Source: Methanolobus sp. (GTDB lineage: Archaea; Halobacteriota; Methanosarcinia; Methanosarcinales; Methanosarcinaceae). From it: a DNA stretch of 64,000 bases. Of the stretch, positions 20,904 through 30,828 are shown in pieces (positions within the stretch are counted from its first letter, which is position 1; every line of letters begins with the position of its first letter). The position numbers and the translations under genes are program-made. The notes under the pieces were generated by a model, which had not been told where the DNA came from, did no database searches, and saw nothing but the letters and a program-made list of their open reading frames with translations. The DNA lies in the NCBI RefSeq assembly GCF_016278365.1, contig NZ_JADQBZ010000008.1, positions 434,001 to 498,000 of the forward strand, given 5' to 3'.

Positions 20904-22310
20904 ATGAAGATCAACAGCCCTCTTGAGGCTTACAAGTACCTGCCCGGTACAAACTGCGCAATATGCGGGGAACAGACATGTATGGCATTTGCCTCACACC
21001 TGATAGACAGATCCAAGAAACTAAGTGAATGTACCCCGATGCTCGAGGACAAGTTCAGGAAAAAACTCGATCAGCTTCAGGGACTGCTTGCGCCCGAGAT
21101 CAGACAGGTCGAGATCGGTGTCGGTGAGAAGATTGTGAAGATCGGCGGCGATGATGTGCTCTACCGCCACAAGCTGACATTCTTCAACCAGACCGCACTG
21201 GCCTATGATGTATGGGACACCATGGACGAGAAGAATCTTGTGGAAAGAGTGAATAAGATACAGGATTTTAAGAAATTCTATGTAGGCAACTTCCTGACAG
21301 TTGACATGGTAGCTGTGCGCAGCACGTCCAACGATCCCAAAAAGTTCGCATCTGCAGTGAAGAAGGTCGTTGAGACGACAGACATGCCTTTGGTGCTCTG
21401 TTCATTCAACCCGGACGTGCTGAAGGCCGGACTTGAAGTTGCAAAAGACAGGAACCCGCTGCTTTATGCCGCAAATAAGGACAACTGGCAACAGGTGGCT
21501 GCCCTGGCTCTCGAATACGATGTGCCTGTAACTCTTTTCGCACCCAATGACCTCGATCTGCTGAAATCACTCGCAAAGACCTTTGCCGAGATGGGAACCG
21601 AGAAACTTGTGCTCGACCCGGGAACATTCCCCTCAGGAAAGCAGCTTAAGGAAACTTTCAGTAATTTCATCAAGGTACGCAGGGCAGGTATTGACGGCGA
21701 CCGCGAGATTGCGTATCCGCTCATGGCAGTTCCACTGACAGCCTGGATGGTCCACGACGATCCTGTAAGCGCATCATATTGGGAGACTGTTATCGCTTCA
21801 GTGTTTACCATCAAATACGGAGACATAATGATCCTACACAGTATCGAACCTTATGCGATGCTGCCGGAGCTGCACATCCGTGATACGATATACACAGATC
21901 CGAGAAAGCCTGTGACCGTTGACCCCGGAATGTACAAGATCGGCTCCCCTACTAAGGATTCACCTGTGTTCGTGACGACAAACTTCGCCCTTACATACTA
22001 TACTGTGGAGAGCGACATATCTTCCAATAAGATAGACTGTTTCCTATGGGCTATCGACACTGACGGAATTGGTGTCGAGGCTGCTGTGGCAGGCGGCCAG
22101 CTTACGGCTGCCAAAATAAAGAAGGGAATCGAAGACTCCGGATTCAATATGAAAGATGACACATCCCATAACACCATCATCCTGCCGGGACTTTCAGCAC
22201 GCCTGCAGGGAGATGTTGAAGATGAGACCGGATCCAGGGTACTTATAGGCCCGGCTGACTCAGGCCGTATACCAGGCTGGCTGGAAAAGAACTGGCCACC
22301 GAAGAAGTAA
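20904..22310 (+). CDS. cdhE: Acetyl-CoA decarbonylase/synthase gamma subunit (corrinoid Fe-S protein large subunit)
   Basis: A 468-residue subunit. The N-terminal four-cysteine cluster is in TNCAICGEQTCMAFA plus a later Cys near residue 46, binding a 4Fe-4S cluster used to reactivate the cobalt. A TIM barrel follows, and the C-terminal third is the corrinoid-binding part (SNKIDCFLWAIDTDGIG and the TIILPGLSARLQG segment). It is the last gene of the operon, followed by a hairpin terminator. Confidence 0.96.
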   Translation: MKINSPLEAYKYLPGTNCAICGEQTCMAFASHLIDRSKKLSECTPMLEDKFRKKLDQLQGLLAPEIRQVEIGVGEKIVKIGGDDVLYRHKLTFFNQTALAYDVWDTMDEKNLVERVNKIQDFKKFYVGNFLTVDMVAVRSTSNDPKKFASAVKKVVETTDMPLVLCSFNPDVLKAGLEVAKDRNPLLYAANKDNWQQVAALALEYDVPVTLFAPNDLDLLKSLAKTFAEMGTEKLVLDPGTFPSGKQLKETFSNFIKVRRAGIDGDREIAYPLMAVPLTAWMVHDDPVSASYWETVIASVFTIKYGDIMILHSIEPYAMLPELHIRDTIYTDPRKPVTVDPGMYKIGSPTKDSPVFVTTNFALTYYTVESDISSNKIDCFLWAIDTDGIGVEAAVAGGQLTAAKIKKGIEDSGFNMKDDTSHNTIILPGLSARLQGDVEDETGSRVLIGPADSGRIPGWLEKNWPPKK

Positions 22311-22324
22311 ATAAATTCAATGTT

Positions 22325-22370
22325 GATCTCCGTGCCTTAACCACACGGAGGTCTTACTCTTTTATCCTTA
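22325..22370 (+). terminator. Hairpin terminator after cdhE
   Basis: A 10-base stem at 22325-22334 pairs with 22344-22353 (gatctccgtg with cacggaggtc, one G-U), with a 9-base loop. A T-rich tract follows (ttactcttttatcctt). This lies 15 bases after the cdhE stop, so it is a good candidate for the end of the cdh transcript. Confidence 0.7.
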
Positions 22371-22430
22371 TACGCCAAAAAGGAATCACAATACTATTAT
22401 AGGACTTATTAAATTCTAATATGTGAAACC

Positions 22431-22778
22431 ATGGAACTTATTATACGAAGTGAGAATAGCCTTGAACTTACAAAGAACGGTAAGCATTGTACAATAGTAG
22501 GAGATATTGCAGGCGTCACTGATGAGCACATACGCAAGCTTGCAGAATGGGCTAACACATTGTGGAATTATGATAAGATAAGTATGTGGAAGAAATCAGA
22601 TTCCATGGAGCCCGGATACTTCATCCGCAATAGTACCGGTGGGAAGTACAAAGTTCATGTACTTGACAGAGAGCAGCTTGAAGCTCTTTTTGATGCCTCC
22701 CACAAGGATAGCCCCCCTAAGCTGCACGACTGGCACAAAAGAGATATCATGGCTTATGTAGACTGGTTCATCGAATGA
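22431..22778 (+). CDS. Hypothetical protein
   Basis: A 115-residue soluble, tryptophan-rich protein (WANTLWNYDKISMWKK, HDWHKRD, DWFIE). There is no signal, membrane segment or metal motif, and I recognise no family. It follows the cdh terminator and so is probably its own unit. Codon use resembles the surrounding genes. Confidence 0.6.
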   Translation: MELIIRSENSLELTKNGKHCTIVGDIAGVTDEHIRKLAEWANTLWNYDKISMWKKSDSMEPGYFIRNSTGGKYKVHVLDREQLEALFDASHKDSPPKLHDWHKRDIMAYVDWFIE

Positions 22779-22806
22779 CCAATACATGTTTCGGGAGCGA
22801 TCTTTA

Positions 22807-22986
22807 TCAGAGACCGCAATCGCTGGCAGACATCTCCTGCACCGAACCTTTTGCAAGGTCAACTGTGACCTTTGACTCAAGATACCTGAGATATTCGCAC
22901 TTACCCGTTTTCCTATAAATGATGCAACTGGTACAGTACATCAACTTGTTCTCTTTCGAGTACCCCATCGTTTCTATTACACACAT
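22807..22986 (-). CDS. Small Cys-containing protein, 59 residues
   Basis: Read directly from the sequence. ATG at 22986 opens a 59-residue frame beginning MCVIETMGYSKE. Its four closely spaced cysteines include CTSCIIY and KCEYLRYLES; two more are Cys2 and a near-C-terminal DCGL. GGTGGGAGC precedes the ATG at normal distance. The CxxC plus GKC pattern suggests a small metal-binding protein. It is the third of three small Cys-containing frames on this strand. Confidence 0.6.
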   Translation of the reverse strand: MCVIETMGYSKENKLMYCTSCIIYRKTGKCEYLRYLESKVTVDLAKGSVQEMSASDCGL

Positions 22987-23028
22987 GCTCCCACCATACT
23001 ATAATTTGCTTCTACTAAGGCAATCCTT

Positions 23029-23142
23029 TCATGAAGTGATCCTGCCGCACCTTTTGCAGTAGTAGAACACATTCGACCCTACAAACTGTCTCTTAAGCCC
23101 GGTGCCACAGTACTCACACGACGTACTGTCCCTTCTGGTCAT
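23029..23142 (-). CDS. Very small zinc-ribbon-like protein, 37 residues
   Basis: Read directly from the sequence. ATG at 23142 opens a 37-residue frame starting MTRRDSTS, with CEYCG near residue 9 and CKRCG near residue 29. These two CxxC knuckles about 16 residues apart are the layout of a minimal zinc ribbon. A G-rich AAGGGGG stretch lies upstream as a possible ribosome-binding site. The four cysteines in such a short frame make chance unlikely. Confidence 0.62.
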   Translation of the reverse strand: MTRRDSTSCEYCGTGLKRQFVGSNVFYYCKRCGRITS

Positions 23143-23177
23143 ATGAAACCCCCTTCATTGTCCGGTTTTCCCCAGCT

Positions 23178-23330
23178 TTACTTTGAGTCAATACCGCCTA
23201 TCATGAACCGGATCAAATCCAGCTCATCAGCATCCACACACTTTTCGTATTGACCATTTACAATGGACCTATATTCAGTATCCATCTTCTGACACTTATA
23301 TGTTTTTACACACTTTTGAACGTTTCGCAT
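23178..23330 (-). CDS. Small protein, 50 residues, with Cys pairs
   Basis: Read directly from the sequence. ATG at 23330 opens a 50-residue frame beginning MRNVQKCVKTYKC and ending LIRFMIGGIDSK. AAAAGGAG precedes the ATG. Three cysteines are present, two of them as CVKTYKC. It is the first gene of the small minus-strand cluster (50, 37 and 59 residues), with gaps of about 35 and 42 bases. Function unknown. Confidence 0.55.
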   Translation of the reverse strand: MRNVQKCVKTYKCQKMDTEYRSIVNGQYEKCVDADELDLIRFMIGGIDSK

Positions 23331-23518
23331 AATTCATTACTCCTTTTCTCTCTTACAGAGTATAGAATTGCTTTTGGATACATATATTTGATGTAAATAA
23401 TCTGTATATATCAATATTGAATATATAGGCACTATAGAAAAACCCCGAGTGCATGAAAAGTAAGATCAGGATGCATATACATATAGCCAGAAGACATACT
23501 AAAGACAGAGGAATCCAT

Positions 23519-24574
23519 ATGAGCGATGTTTTTTTCAAACGTGCGGAAAGTATAGGTGCTGACGAGACCCAGATAGACCAGGTTACTGACCTGTTTCCCA
23601 GGATATCACCTGTTCACGAAGGAGATATCGTTGCTGTGAAGATACACCCGGGAGAGTATGGGAACACCACACATATACACCCGATACTCGTCAAAACAGT
23701 AGTAGACCTTGTAAAGGAAGCTGGTGGCATACCTTTTGTCACCGATACCACGGTATTATATAAAGGCAGGAGGTTCAATGCTGCGGACCTCATCTGTACT
23801 GCCGCATCGAACGGATTTTCACATGCAGGCATGGGAGCACCTTTTATTTGTGCCGACGGGTTGCACGGTGATGACAGCGTGGTTGTCAGGATCAACGGAA
23901 GAAAGGTCGATGAGATAACGGTTGCCTCAGCTATCGCCAAAGCAGATTCAATGATAATGCTGTCTCATTGCAAAGGCCATCCTGCTTCCGGCTTTGGTGG
24001 GACCATAAAGAACTTGGGCATGGGGTGCCTGGATAAAGCAGGCAAGACCCTTGTCCACAAGCCAGGCGTGCCTGACATCGACCCCGAAAAATGTACAGGT
24101 TGTAGCAAGTGCATATCAGAGTGCCTGTGGGGTGCACTGTACATGGAAGGCGACACAGCCAAGGTGAACACGAAGTTGTGCAAAGGCGACCTCTCATGTG
24201 CAAATAGCTGCAGGTACGGGGCAATTGTGCCACCTGAAGGATTCACCGATGAGATGCAGGCCCGGCTTGGAGAGGCGGCCCTGGGACCTGTAAAGGCCCT
24301 TGGGGGAAAGATAGGATACATTAACTGGATGTTCAACCTGACCCCGGGGTGTGACTGTTTTAACTTCTCCGCACCCACGTTCGCTGGCGATATAGGAATA
24401 CTTGCATCAAATGACCCTGTTGCAATAGATGTGGCAAGCATCGACCTTATTAACCAGCGAATGAAGCATGACCACAGAGGACATCTCACAGGTGTGTGGA
24501 ACGTAGACCCTGCCATACATCTTGAATATGCTGCAAAGATAGGAGCGGGCAGCCTGCAATATTCCCTGCTCTGA
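23519..24574 (+). CDS. DUF362 domain protein with ferredoxin-like iron-sulfur motifs
   Basis: 351 residues from the ATG at 23519, which GAGG precedes; an in-frame upstream extension to 23453 looks non-coding. The main DUF362 domain shows VAVKIHPGEYGNTTHIHP, LSHCKGHPASGFGG and NDPVAIDVASIDL. Near residues 195-240 an inserted ferredoxin region has CTGCSKCISEC and a second diverged set CKGDLSCANSC. Probably a cytoplasmic iron-sulfur redox protein. The biochemical role of the family is largely unsettled. Confidence 0.85.
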   Translation: MSDVFFKRAESIGADETQIDQVTDLFPRISPVHEGDIVAVKIHPGEYGNTTHIHPILVKTVVDLVKEAGGIPFVTDTTVLYKGRRFNAADLICTAASNGFSHAGMGAPFICADGLHGDDSVVVRINGRKVDEITVASAIAKADSMIMLSHCKGHPASGFGGTIKNLGMGCLDKAGKTLVHKPGVPDIDPEKCTGCSKCISECLWGALYMEGDTAKVNTKLCKGDLSCANSCRYGAIVPPEGFTDEMQARLGEAALGPVKALGGKIGYINWMFNLTPGCDCFNFSAPTFAGDIGILASNDPVAIDVASIDLINQRMKHDHRGHLTGVWNVDPAIHLEYAAKIGAGSLQYSLL

Positions 24575-24631
24575 ACAGTCAGAATAATAACGAGCGAAAA
24601 TATTATAAATCGGCTCAAGGATTGAAAGACA

Positions 24632-25699
24632 ATGAATGATATCACCTGTCCCAAATGCGGGGGACTTACACAGGGACTTATTGACGGTTTCTGCAAAGAT
24701 TGCTTTTTTAAGACATCCCATCTCATAGAAGCACCTCTGGTGTTGTACGCTAAAGTATGCTCTACCTGCGGAGCACAGCTCACCAAAGGCAAATGGAACA
24801 ATGAATACACCATCGCAGAGATTGTGACAAGGACAACAGAAGATGCACTGCTCATACATGAGAAGGCGGACGATATCGAGATATGCGTTGAACCAAAACA
24901 GATGAGCCCGCACTTGTATCGTGTAAAGGTCGAAGCCTCTGCCACTATACTTGAAGAACCGGTGCAACAGAGTATCGAAACAGAAGTGCGCATAACCCGT
25001 ATAGCCTGCGATATGTGCAGCAGAATGTCAGGCAATTACTTTGAGGCGATACTTCAGATAAGGGCAGCCAGCCGCCATCCTACTGTAGAAGAGAAGACAA
25101 AATGTATGCAGATAATAAACAATACGCTGGAAAAAATGCAAAAGAAAGGTGACAGGACAGCCTTTATTACTAGCTCAGCGGAGGAAAGGGATGGTATCGA
25201 CCTGTACATGGGATCAGCTAACGCGACCAGAATTATTTGTAAAGAGATCGTTTCTGAGCTTGGAGGAGGCTTTGCTGAATCTTCGTCCCTTTTTGGGAGA
25301 AAGGATGGAAAAGATGTTTACAGAATGACATTCTCTCTCAGGCTTCCTGAATTTATGCCCGGGGACATAATCGAGTTCAAGGATAAGGTTGTCGAAATAA
25401 AGAAGTTCTCAAAAAGCGTAACCGGGACGGATCTTATCAAAAGTGGCAGGTTCATTTCATCACCAGATGACATGAAAGGTTTCGCGCTCATCGCGAAGAG
25501 GAGCACTGCTAAAAAGGCAGTAGTCGTTTCCATGGAAAAAGACGAAATGATGCTGCTTGACCCGGATAATTTTGAGACGGTTACGGTTAAGATACCTGTT
25601 CCTTTCAGTGCTTCAGAAGGAGATGAAGTTCCTGTAATAAAATCCAGCATCGGCCTTGTGGCGCTGCCTGATGAAACATCAAGAAAAAGCGATCTTTGA
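24632..25699 (+). CDS. NMD3-family protein (ribosome large-subunit adaptor homologue)
   Basis: A 355-residue archaeal NMD3 homologue. Its N-terminal zinc motifs are CPKCGG, CKDC and CSTCGAQ, followed by the NMD3 core and an OB/SH3-like end. In eukaryotes Nmd3 binds the 60S subunit for nuclear export, so the archaeal protein is presumed to act in large-subunit maturation. The next gene follows 12 bases later. Confidence 0.85.
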   Translation: MNDITCPKCGGLTQGLIDGFCKDCFFKTSHLIEAPLVLYAKVCSTCGAQLTKGKWNNEYTIAEIVTRTTEDALLIHEKADDIEICVEPKQMSPHLYRVKVEASATILEEPVQQSIETEVRITRIACDMCSRMSGNYFEAILQIRAASRHPTVEEKTKCMQIINNTLEKMQKKGDRTAFITSSAEERDGIDLYMGSANATRIICKEIVSELGGGFAESSSLFGRKDGKDVYRMTFSLRLPEFMPGDIIEFKDKVVEIKKFSKSVTGTDLIKSGRFISSPDDMKGFALIAKRSTAKKAVVVSMEKDEMMLLDPDNFETVTVKIPVPFSASEGDEVPVIKSSIGLVALPDETSRKSDL

Positions 25700-25711
25700 A
25701 TATCCTCAGAC

Positions 25712-26881
25712 ATGAAAAACGTACTTGTAATAGGATTCAGTACCCGCAACGCGGTCTGCTCGGGAAGCCGTGCAGGCTACAATATGTTCGCAATTGACGC
25801 TTTCTGTGATCAGGATATGCTGAAATGTGCAAACGCAGCGAAGAAACTTGAAACACACGGACGTTTTAACAGCAAGGGTATTGAGCCTGCCTTGCTGTCT
25901 GAAATGATCAACAGCTTTGGTGTGGATTTCGATGCGATCATACCCGCATCCGGGTTTGAGACACTGGAACTGCCGGAAAGCAGATTTCCCGTACTGCACA
26001 ACAACCCTTCAGCAATGAGAAAGGTTTCGGACAAATCCAGATTCGCAGAACTCCTTGAATCGACAGGGATACCACATCCGAGGACTTACTCCCTCCCAGA
26101 GCTTCAGGATGCCCCGTTTCCTTTGATGGTCAAACCTGCATGTGCGGGCGGAGGGATTTTCAATCGCGTGCTATACAGTCTGGAAGAGCTGGACAACTAC
26201 ATGATTTTTTTTGAAAATGCACAAATCCCTCTGGAAAAAGAGGGCATGGTATTCCAGGATTACCTCACAGGCACCCCTGCGAGTGTTTCGGTAATGTCGA
26301 CACATGATAAAGCCTGTACTGTAGCGGTGAATGAACAGCTTATCGGAGTACCCTGGCTTACAAAACTTCCATTTGCGTATTGCGGTAATGTGACACCGAT
26401 TATCACCCCATATGCCAACCAAATGAAAAATATAGCTGAAGAGCTAATATATCAACTTGGACTGATAGGGTCCACGGGAGTGGATTTCCTCATTACGGAT
26501 AGTGGTCCAGTGGTAATAGAAGTTAACGCCAGGTTCCAGGGAAGCATGGATACAGTTGAACTTGCAACCGGAACAAATCTATTTGGGGAACATATGGAAG
26601 CCTTTGAAGGCAACATTAAACAGGAAAGAACCGGAAAGCCCTTCTATAGACAATATGCCGCCCGGGCAGTGATGTACGCAGATCAGAGAAGAGTTGTTAC
26701 AGGACATGCAATGGAGGGGATTATTGCAAAGCAGACCGCGGATATCCCCCACAGAGGCGATGTTATAGGAGAGAATGAGCCGGTAACATCAGTAATATCC
26801 ACGGATGACACCAGAAAAAAGGTAATGAGTGAGATAGAACAAAGCGTCATGTTTATACGTCAACGCTTAAATGTAGACTAG
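25712..26881 (+). CDS. ATP-grasp family protein (predicted carboligase-like)
   Basis: 389 residues with a Rossmann-like pre-ATP-grasp domain (VLVIGFSTRNAVCSGSRAGY) and an ATP-grasp core. Core motifs include PLMVKPACAGGGIFNRVL and the metal site FLITDSGPVVIEVNARFQGS. It fits the COG2232 group of predicted ATP-dependent ligases found in methanogens. The acceptor is unknown, and a ligase in cofactor or peptide modification is possible. It lies close behind the NMD3 gene. Confidence 0.75.
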   Translation: MKNVLVIGFSTRNAVCSGSRAGYNMFAIDAFCDQDMLKCANAAKKLETHGRFNSKGIEPALLSEMINSFGVDFDAIIPASGFETLELPESRFPVLHNNPSAMRKVSDKSRFAELLESTGIPHPRTYSLPELQDAPFPLMVKPACAGGGIFNRVLYSLEELDNYMIFFENAQIPLEKEGMVFQDYLTGTPASVSVMSTHDKACTVAVNEQLIGVPWLTKLPFAYCGNVTPIITPYANQMKNIAEELIYQLGLIGSTGVDFLITDSGPVVIEVNARFQGSMDTVELATGTNLFGEHMEAFEGNIKQERTGKPFYRQYAARAVMYADQRRVVTGHAMEGIIAKQTADIPHRGDVIGENEPVTSVISTDDTRKKVMSEIEQSVMFIRQRLNVD

Positions 26882-27001
26882 TCCTGTGAACATGTTCCGG
26901 GAAGGTAAAATGCTTGTGTGTGATTTAATTGCAGAGGCTTTTACCAAAACTTAATATTGTAATACATTGCATAAGCATACATTTCACGAGGTGAATGTTT
27001 T

Positions 27002-27496
27002 TTGATAGATCTGAATAATCCAGTTATCAGGGGATATCTTATCCGGCTGGTGGGCGAAGAAGGGGTGGAAATGATCCGGAATATGCCCGAAGGCGAGGTT
27101 ACGGATGAACAGATTGCACAGGCGACAGGAATATTACTCAATATCGTGCGCCGGACACTATTCATTCTCAACGAGAACAAGCTGGCAGTTTGCAGGAGGG
27201 AGCGTGATTCCAGCAGCGGGTGGCTGACATATCTCTGGACGTTAGACATGTCGGATATTGAGCCCCAGCTTGTGAAAGAGAAAAAAAGGCTTGTCAAGAA
27301 TCTCAGGTCACGTCTATCCTTCGAAGAGGAGAATGTTTTTTACACCTGCCCGGAAGGATGCACTCGTATGAACTTCAACGAAGCAACAGAATGTGAATTC
27401 CTCTGTCCCCTCTGTGGAGAGGACATGATGTTTGAGGATAACCAGCCATTCACAGGCAGGATCCACAAAAGGCTTGAAATGTTTGAAAAAGACTGA
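27002..27496 (+). CDS. tfe: Transcription factor E alpha (TFE)
   Basis: A 164-residue homologue of eukaryotic TFIIE-alpha that helps RNA polymerase open promoters. An N-terminal winged helix (residues 1-90) is followed by a short helix and a zinc ribbon (CPEGC, then CPLCGEDM). The start is TTG at 27002, supported by GAGGTGAAT upstream. The stop is followed after one base by the start of the HD-domain gene. Confidence 0.93.
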   Translation: MIDLNNPVIRGYLIRLVGEEGVEMIRNMPEGEVTDEQIAQATGILLNIVRRTLFILNENKLAVCRRERDSSSGWLTYLWTLDMSDIEPQLVKEKKRLVKNLRSRLSFEEENVFYTCPEGCTRMNFNEATECEFLCPLCGEDMMFEDNQPFTGRIHKRLEMFEKD

Positions 27497-27497
27497 T

Positions 27498-28004
27498 ATG
27501 ATCTCACGTGAGATGGCTTTGAAAATCCTGAAAGATTCAGGATGTAACAATGATGTCATAGCTCATTGCATTGCAGTTTCCGAGCTTGCAGTCGATATTG
27601 CCGGAAAGTTCTCCTTAAGGGAAGAGCATCCGGACATGAAACTGATAGAGCTGGGAGGACTGTTACATGACTTGGGGCGTGCCAGAACACATGGCATCGC
27701 CCACGCCATAGAGGGCGTGGCGATTGCCCGGGAACTTGGCCTTGACAAGCATCTCACAGAGATTATCAAAAGGCATATAGGTGCAGGTATCAGCACTGAA
27801 GAGGCTGTCCGGTTAGGCCTGCCGGAAGATGACTACATGCCCCGGACGATCGAGGAAAAGATAGTTGCTCATGCGGATAACCTGACAGTCGGGACAAGAA
27901 GGATAACTCTGGATGAACGCATTGCAATGATGACAGAAAAAGGTATCGATATTGAGAGCATCAACAGAGTCAAAGCGCTTGCTGATGAAATTGGGATTCA
28001 GTAA
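27498..28004 (+). CDS. HD-domain phosphohydrolase
   Basis: A 168-residue HD-superfamily protein of the TIGR00295 type. Metal ligands are HCIAVSELA, LLHDLGRAR (the HD pair), HAIEG, KRHIGAG and a later AHADNL. The start at 27498 lies just behind the TFE stop, so it is co-transcribed. Nucleotide or nucleotidyl phosphate hydrolysis is expected, with no known substrate. Confidence 0.85.
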   Translation: MISREMALKILKDSGCNNDVIAHCIAVSELAVDIAGKFSLREEHPDMKLIELGGLLHDLGRARTHGIAHAIEGVAIARELGLDKHLTEIIKRHIGAGISTEEAVRLGLPEDDYMPRTIEEKIVAHADNLTVGTRRITLDERIAMMTEKGIDIESINRVKALADEIGIQ

Positions 28005-28021
28005 GACACAAGGGATAATTA

Positions 28022-28030
28022 TTTATATAA
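28022..28030 (+). promoter_or_regulatory. TATA box of the proteasome beta gene
   Basis: tttatataa, about 90 bases before the ATG at 28117. It implies a leader of roughly 60 bases, with AGAGGTAT as ribosome-binding site. Confidence 0.5.
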
Positions 28031-28116
28031 AAATCACTAATGGGTAGCTGTGCAATAAAAAGCATAACACGTTTTTAATCATATTATTTTCTCATTTTTA
28101 GCTAGAGGTATAACTA

Positions 28117-28749
28117 ATGACCGATGATAAGTATTTGAAAGGTACAACCACAGTTGGGATAGTATGCAGTGACGGCGTTGTTATGGCGACCGAACAGCGT
28201 GCAACAATGGGGCACCTTATCGCAAGCAAGACTGCAAAGAAGATATATCAGATAGACGACTTCGCAGCAATGACAACTGCTGGTTCTGTGGGAGATGCTC
28301 AGCAGATCGTGCGTATCATAAGCGTTGAATCAAAGCTGTATAAGATGAGACGCAAAGAATCAATGACGATCAAAGGGTTAACAACAATGTTATCAAATCT
28401 CCTGAGCGGGCAGCGCTACTATCCATTGATGGTGCAGCTACTGGTCGGAGGCTATGACAAACATGGCCCTGAGCTATATTCAATTGATGCTCTCGGCGGA
28501 AACATCGATGAAAAGAGAGTTGTTGCAACTGGTTCCGGCTCACCTATAGCATACGGTGTACTTGAAGACAGGTATAAGGAAAACATGACCACTCAGGAAG
28601 GCGTGGAACTGGCTGTCAGGGCACTTCATAATGCCATGAAAAGAGACTCCGCATCAGGCGATGGGATCGATGTCGTCATCATAACTAAGAATCAGTTCAC
28701 AAGACTCGAACTCGAGGATGTGAAGAAGGTCAGGGAATTACTTAATTGA
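28117..28749 (+). CDS. psmB: Proteasome beta subunit
   Basis: A 210-residue 20S proteasome catalytic subunit. A short propeptide (residues 1-9, ending LKG) is removed to expose Thr10 in [14 protein letters not shown], the N-terminal nucleophile. The catalytic lysine lies in [12 protein letters not shown], and [10 protein letters not shown] is conserved. It degrades proteins together with the alpha ring and PAN/AAA ATPases. Monocistronic, followed by a hairpin terminator. Confidence 0.96.
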   Translation: MTDDKYLKGTTTVGIVCSDGVVMATEQRATMGHLIASKTAKKIYQIDDFAAMTTAGSVGDAQQIVRIISVESKLYKMRRKESMTIKGLTTMLSNLLSGQRYYPLMVQLLVGGYDKHGPELYSIDALGGNIDEKRVVATGSGSPIAYGVLEDRYKENMTTQEGVELAVRALHNAMKRDSASGDGIDVVIITKNQFTRLELEDVKKVRELLN

Positions 28750-28800
28750 CACTGGCTGATCTTCACGACATATACAAAATGTTCAAATAATGTTAAATTA

Positions 28801-28826
28801 TGTAATTTTAAAAAATTACACTTTTT
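28801..28826 (+). terminator. Terminator between psmB and the aCPSF1 gene
   Basis: An AT-rich inverted repeat (tgtaatttt with aaaattaca; 28801-28809 and 28812-28820) followed by a T run. It sits 52 bases after psmB stops. Confidence 0.5.
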
Positions 28827-28866
28827 ACAATTCAATTCTTTACTTTTTTACAGGAAGGCTATTTTA

Positions 28867-30777
28867 ATGGCGGTAGAAGAAGTACTATCTGATCTGAAGA
28901 AGAAAATCGAAGATAAGTTGCCAAGCGGCACAACTATTTCTAGTGTTGAATTTGAAGGCCCGCAGCTTGTTGTTTACACAGAAGAACCAAAAAAGTTTGC
29001 AGACAACGGAAACATTGTCAGGAATCTGGCAAAAGTACTCAGGACGCGTATTGTAGTACGCCCTGACCCTAAAGTACTTACACCTCCGGAGGAATCCATA
29101 CAAAGAATCTCGGAGACCGTACCCGAAGAAGCGATGGTATCAAACTACCATTTTGATCCGGATGTCGGTGAAGTAATTATCGAAGCTGAAAAGCCAGGCC
29201 TTGTCATAGGAAAACACGGTGAGACCCTCAGGGAGATTACCAAGAAGATAGGCTGGACACCAAAGGTTGTCAGAGCACCACCAATTAAGTCACGGACCGT
29301 AAAGAACATCCGTGAGTTCATGCGTACTAACCATAAGGAAAGGAAAGACATCCTTAAGGCAGTAGGAAGGAAGATCCACAGAGGATGCACCTCCAAAGAT
29401 CACTGGGTAAGGATAACATCCCTCGGAGGAGCAAAGGAAGTCGGAAGAAGCTGTTTCATCATCTCGACCCCGGAATCCAGGATTATGGTAGATTGTGGTG
29501 TGAACGTTGCCTCTGACGACAACATGACGCCTTACCTCTATGTTCCAGAAGCTTTTCCTATAAACCAGATTGATGCGGTTGTGCTGACACACGCTCACCT
29601 GGACCATCAGGGTCTTGTGCCTTTACTGTACAAATATGGTTTTGAAGGTCCGGTATATTGCACTCCCCCTACACGCGACCTTATGGCACTGTTGCAGCTT
29701 GACTATATAGACGTAGCTGCAAAAGAAGGCAAGCGTCCACCATACTCGTCGGCAGATGTCAGGGAGGTCCTGAAGCACACTATAGTACTGGATTATGAAG
29801 AAGTGACAGATATAGCACCGGATGTTAAGCTTACATTCCATAATGCCGGGCATATTCTCGGGTCGGCAGTGTGCCATTTCCACATAGGTGACGGACTACA
29901 TAATGTTGTCTTTACCGGGGACTTCAAATATGAAAAGACAAGGTTGTTCGATGCAGCAGTGAACAAGTTCCCTCGTGTGGAAAGCGTAGTGATGGAATCG
30001 ACTTATGGAAGTGCAAATGCCCTTCAGCCATCCCTTCAGGAAGCTGAGACAAACCTTAAGAACATAATCAATACAACCCTCAGCAGGAACGGTGTTGTCC
30101 TGATCCCTGCATTTGCAGTGGGAAGGAGTCAGGAGGCAATGATAGTTCTTGAGGATGCAATACGCAAAGGTGAAATACCCAATGTCCCGGTCTATCTCGA
30201 CGGCATGATATGGGAAGCAACGGCAATTCACGCAACCTATCCAGAATATCTGAACAACGATTTGCGCAAACTTATCTTCCAGAAAGGAGAGAATCCGTTC
30301 CTGGCAGAATGCTTCAAGCCTGTGGACTCCAACGAACTGAGGCAGAAAATCCTTCAAGAGCCGGAGCCTTGCGTGATTCTCGCCACCTCAGGTATGATGA
30401 ATGCAGGTCCTGTGGTAGAGTACTTCAAGAAGTTCGCAGAAGATGAGAAAAACACACTTGTATTCGTAGGGTATCAGGCTGACGGAACCCTTGGTCGCAG
30501 GATACAGAAAGGATGGAAGGAAATCCCCCTCTCGACCAGCAATGGGACGCATGTTATATCCATGAACATGCAGGTAGAGGTTGTTGATGGATTCTCAGGA
30601 CACTCCGACCGGAGACAACTGATGGATTACATCAAGAAAATGAAGCCACGCCCTGAAAGAGTGTTCACGGAGCATGGTGACGAGCGCTCCTGCCTTGACC
30701 TTGCAAGTTCGATACACAAAAAGAACAAGCTTGAGACAAGGGCACTGACAAACCTTGAAACAGTACGGCTGGTATAA
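28867..30777 (+). CDS. aCPSF1/FttA: KH-domain beta-CASP ribonuclease
   Basis: A 636-residue archaeal CPSF73 homologue, the general transcription termination factor and 3'-end nuclease of archaea. Residues 1-145 contain KH-type RNA-binding domains ([15 protein letters not shown]). The metallo-beta-lactamase site is THAHLDHQG; further ligands are [17 protein letters not shown] and GFSGHSD. The beta-CASP insertion follows, ending in EHGDERSC. Length is standard. Preceded by AGGAAGG. Confidence 0.95.
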   Translation: MAVEEVLSDLKKKIEDKLPSGTTISSVEFEGPQLVVYTEEPKKFADNGNIVRNLAKVLRTRIVVRPDPKVLTPPEESIQRISETVPEEAMVSNYHFDPDVGEVIIEAEKPGLVIGKHGETLREITKKIGWTPKVVRAPPIKSRTVKNIREFMRTNHKERKDILKAVGRKIHRGCTSKDHWVRITSLGGAKEVGRSCFIISTPESRIMVDCGVNVASDDNMTPYLYVPEAFPINQIDAVVLTHAHLDHQGLVPLLYKYGFEGPVYCTPPTRDLMALLQLDYIDVAAKEGKRPPYSSADVREVLKHTIVLDYEEVTDIAPDVKLTFHNAGHILGSAVCHFHIGDGLHNVVFTGDFKYEKTRLFDAAVNKFPRVESVVMESTYGSANALQPSLQEAETNLKNIINTTLSRNGVVLIPAFAVGRSQEAMIVLEDAIRKGEIPNVPVYLDGMIWEATAIHATYPEYLNNDLRKLIFQKGENPFLAECFKPVDSNELRQKILQEPEPCVILATSGMMNAGPVVEYFKKFAEDEKNTLVFVGYQADGTLGRRIQKGWKEIPLSTSNGTHVISMNMQVEVVDGFSGHSDRRQLMDYIKKMKPRPERVFTEHGDERSCLDLASSIHKKNKLETRALTNLETVRLV

Positions 30778-30828
30778 CCGTACCGCATTCCTCTTTTCTT
30801 ATACCATATTTTCGTATTTTTAATTAGT

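Noticed and set aside
23965-25035. Minus-strand frame of 356 codons across the DUF362 and NMD3 genes
   Set aside because: Antisense shadow of two well-supported genes; Cys/Ser/His-rich translation has no family features.
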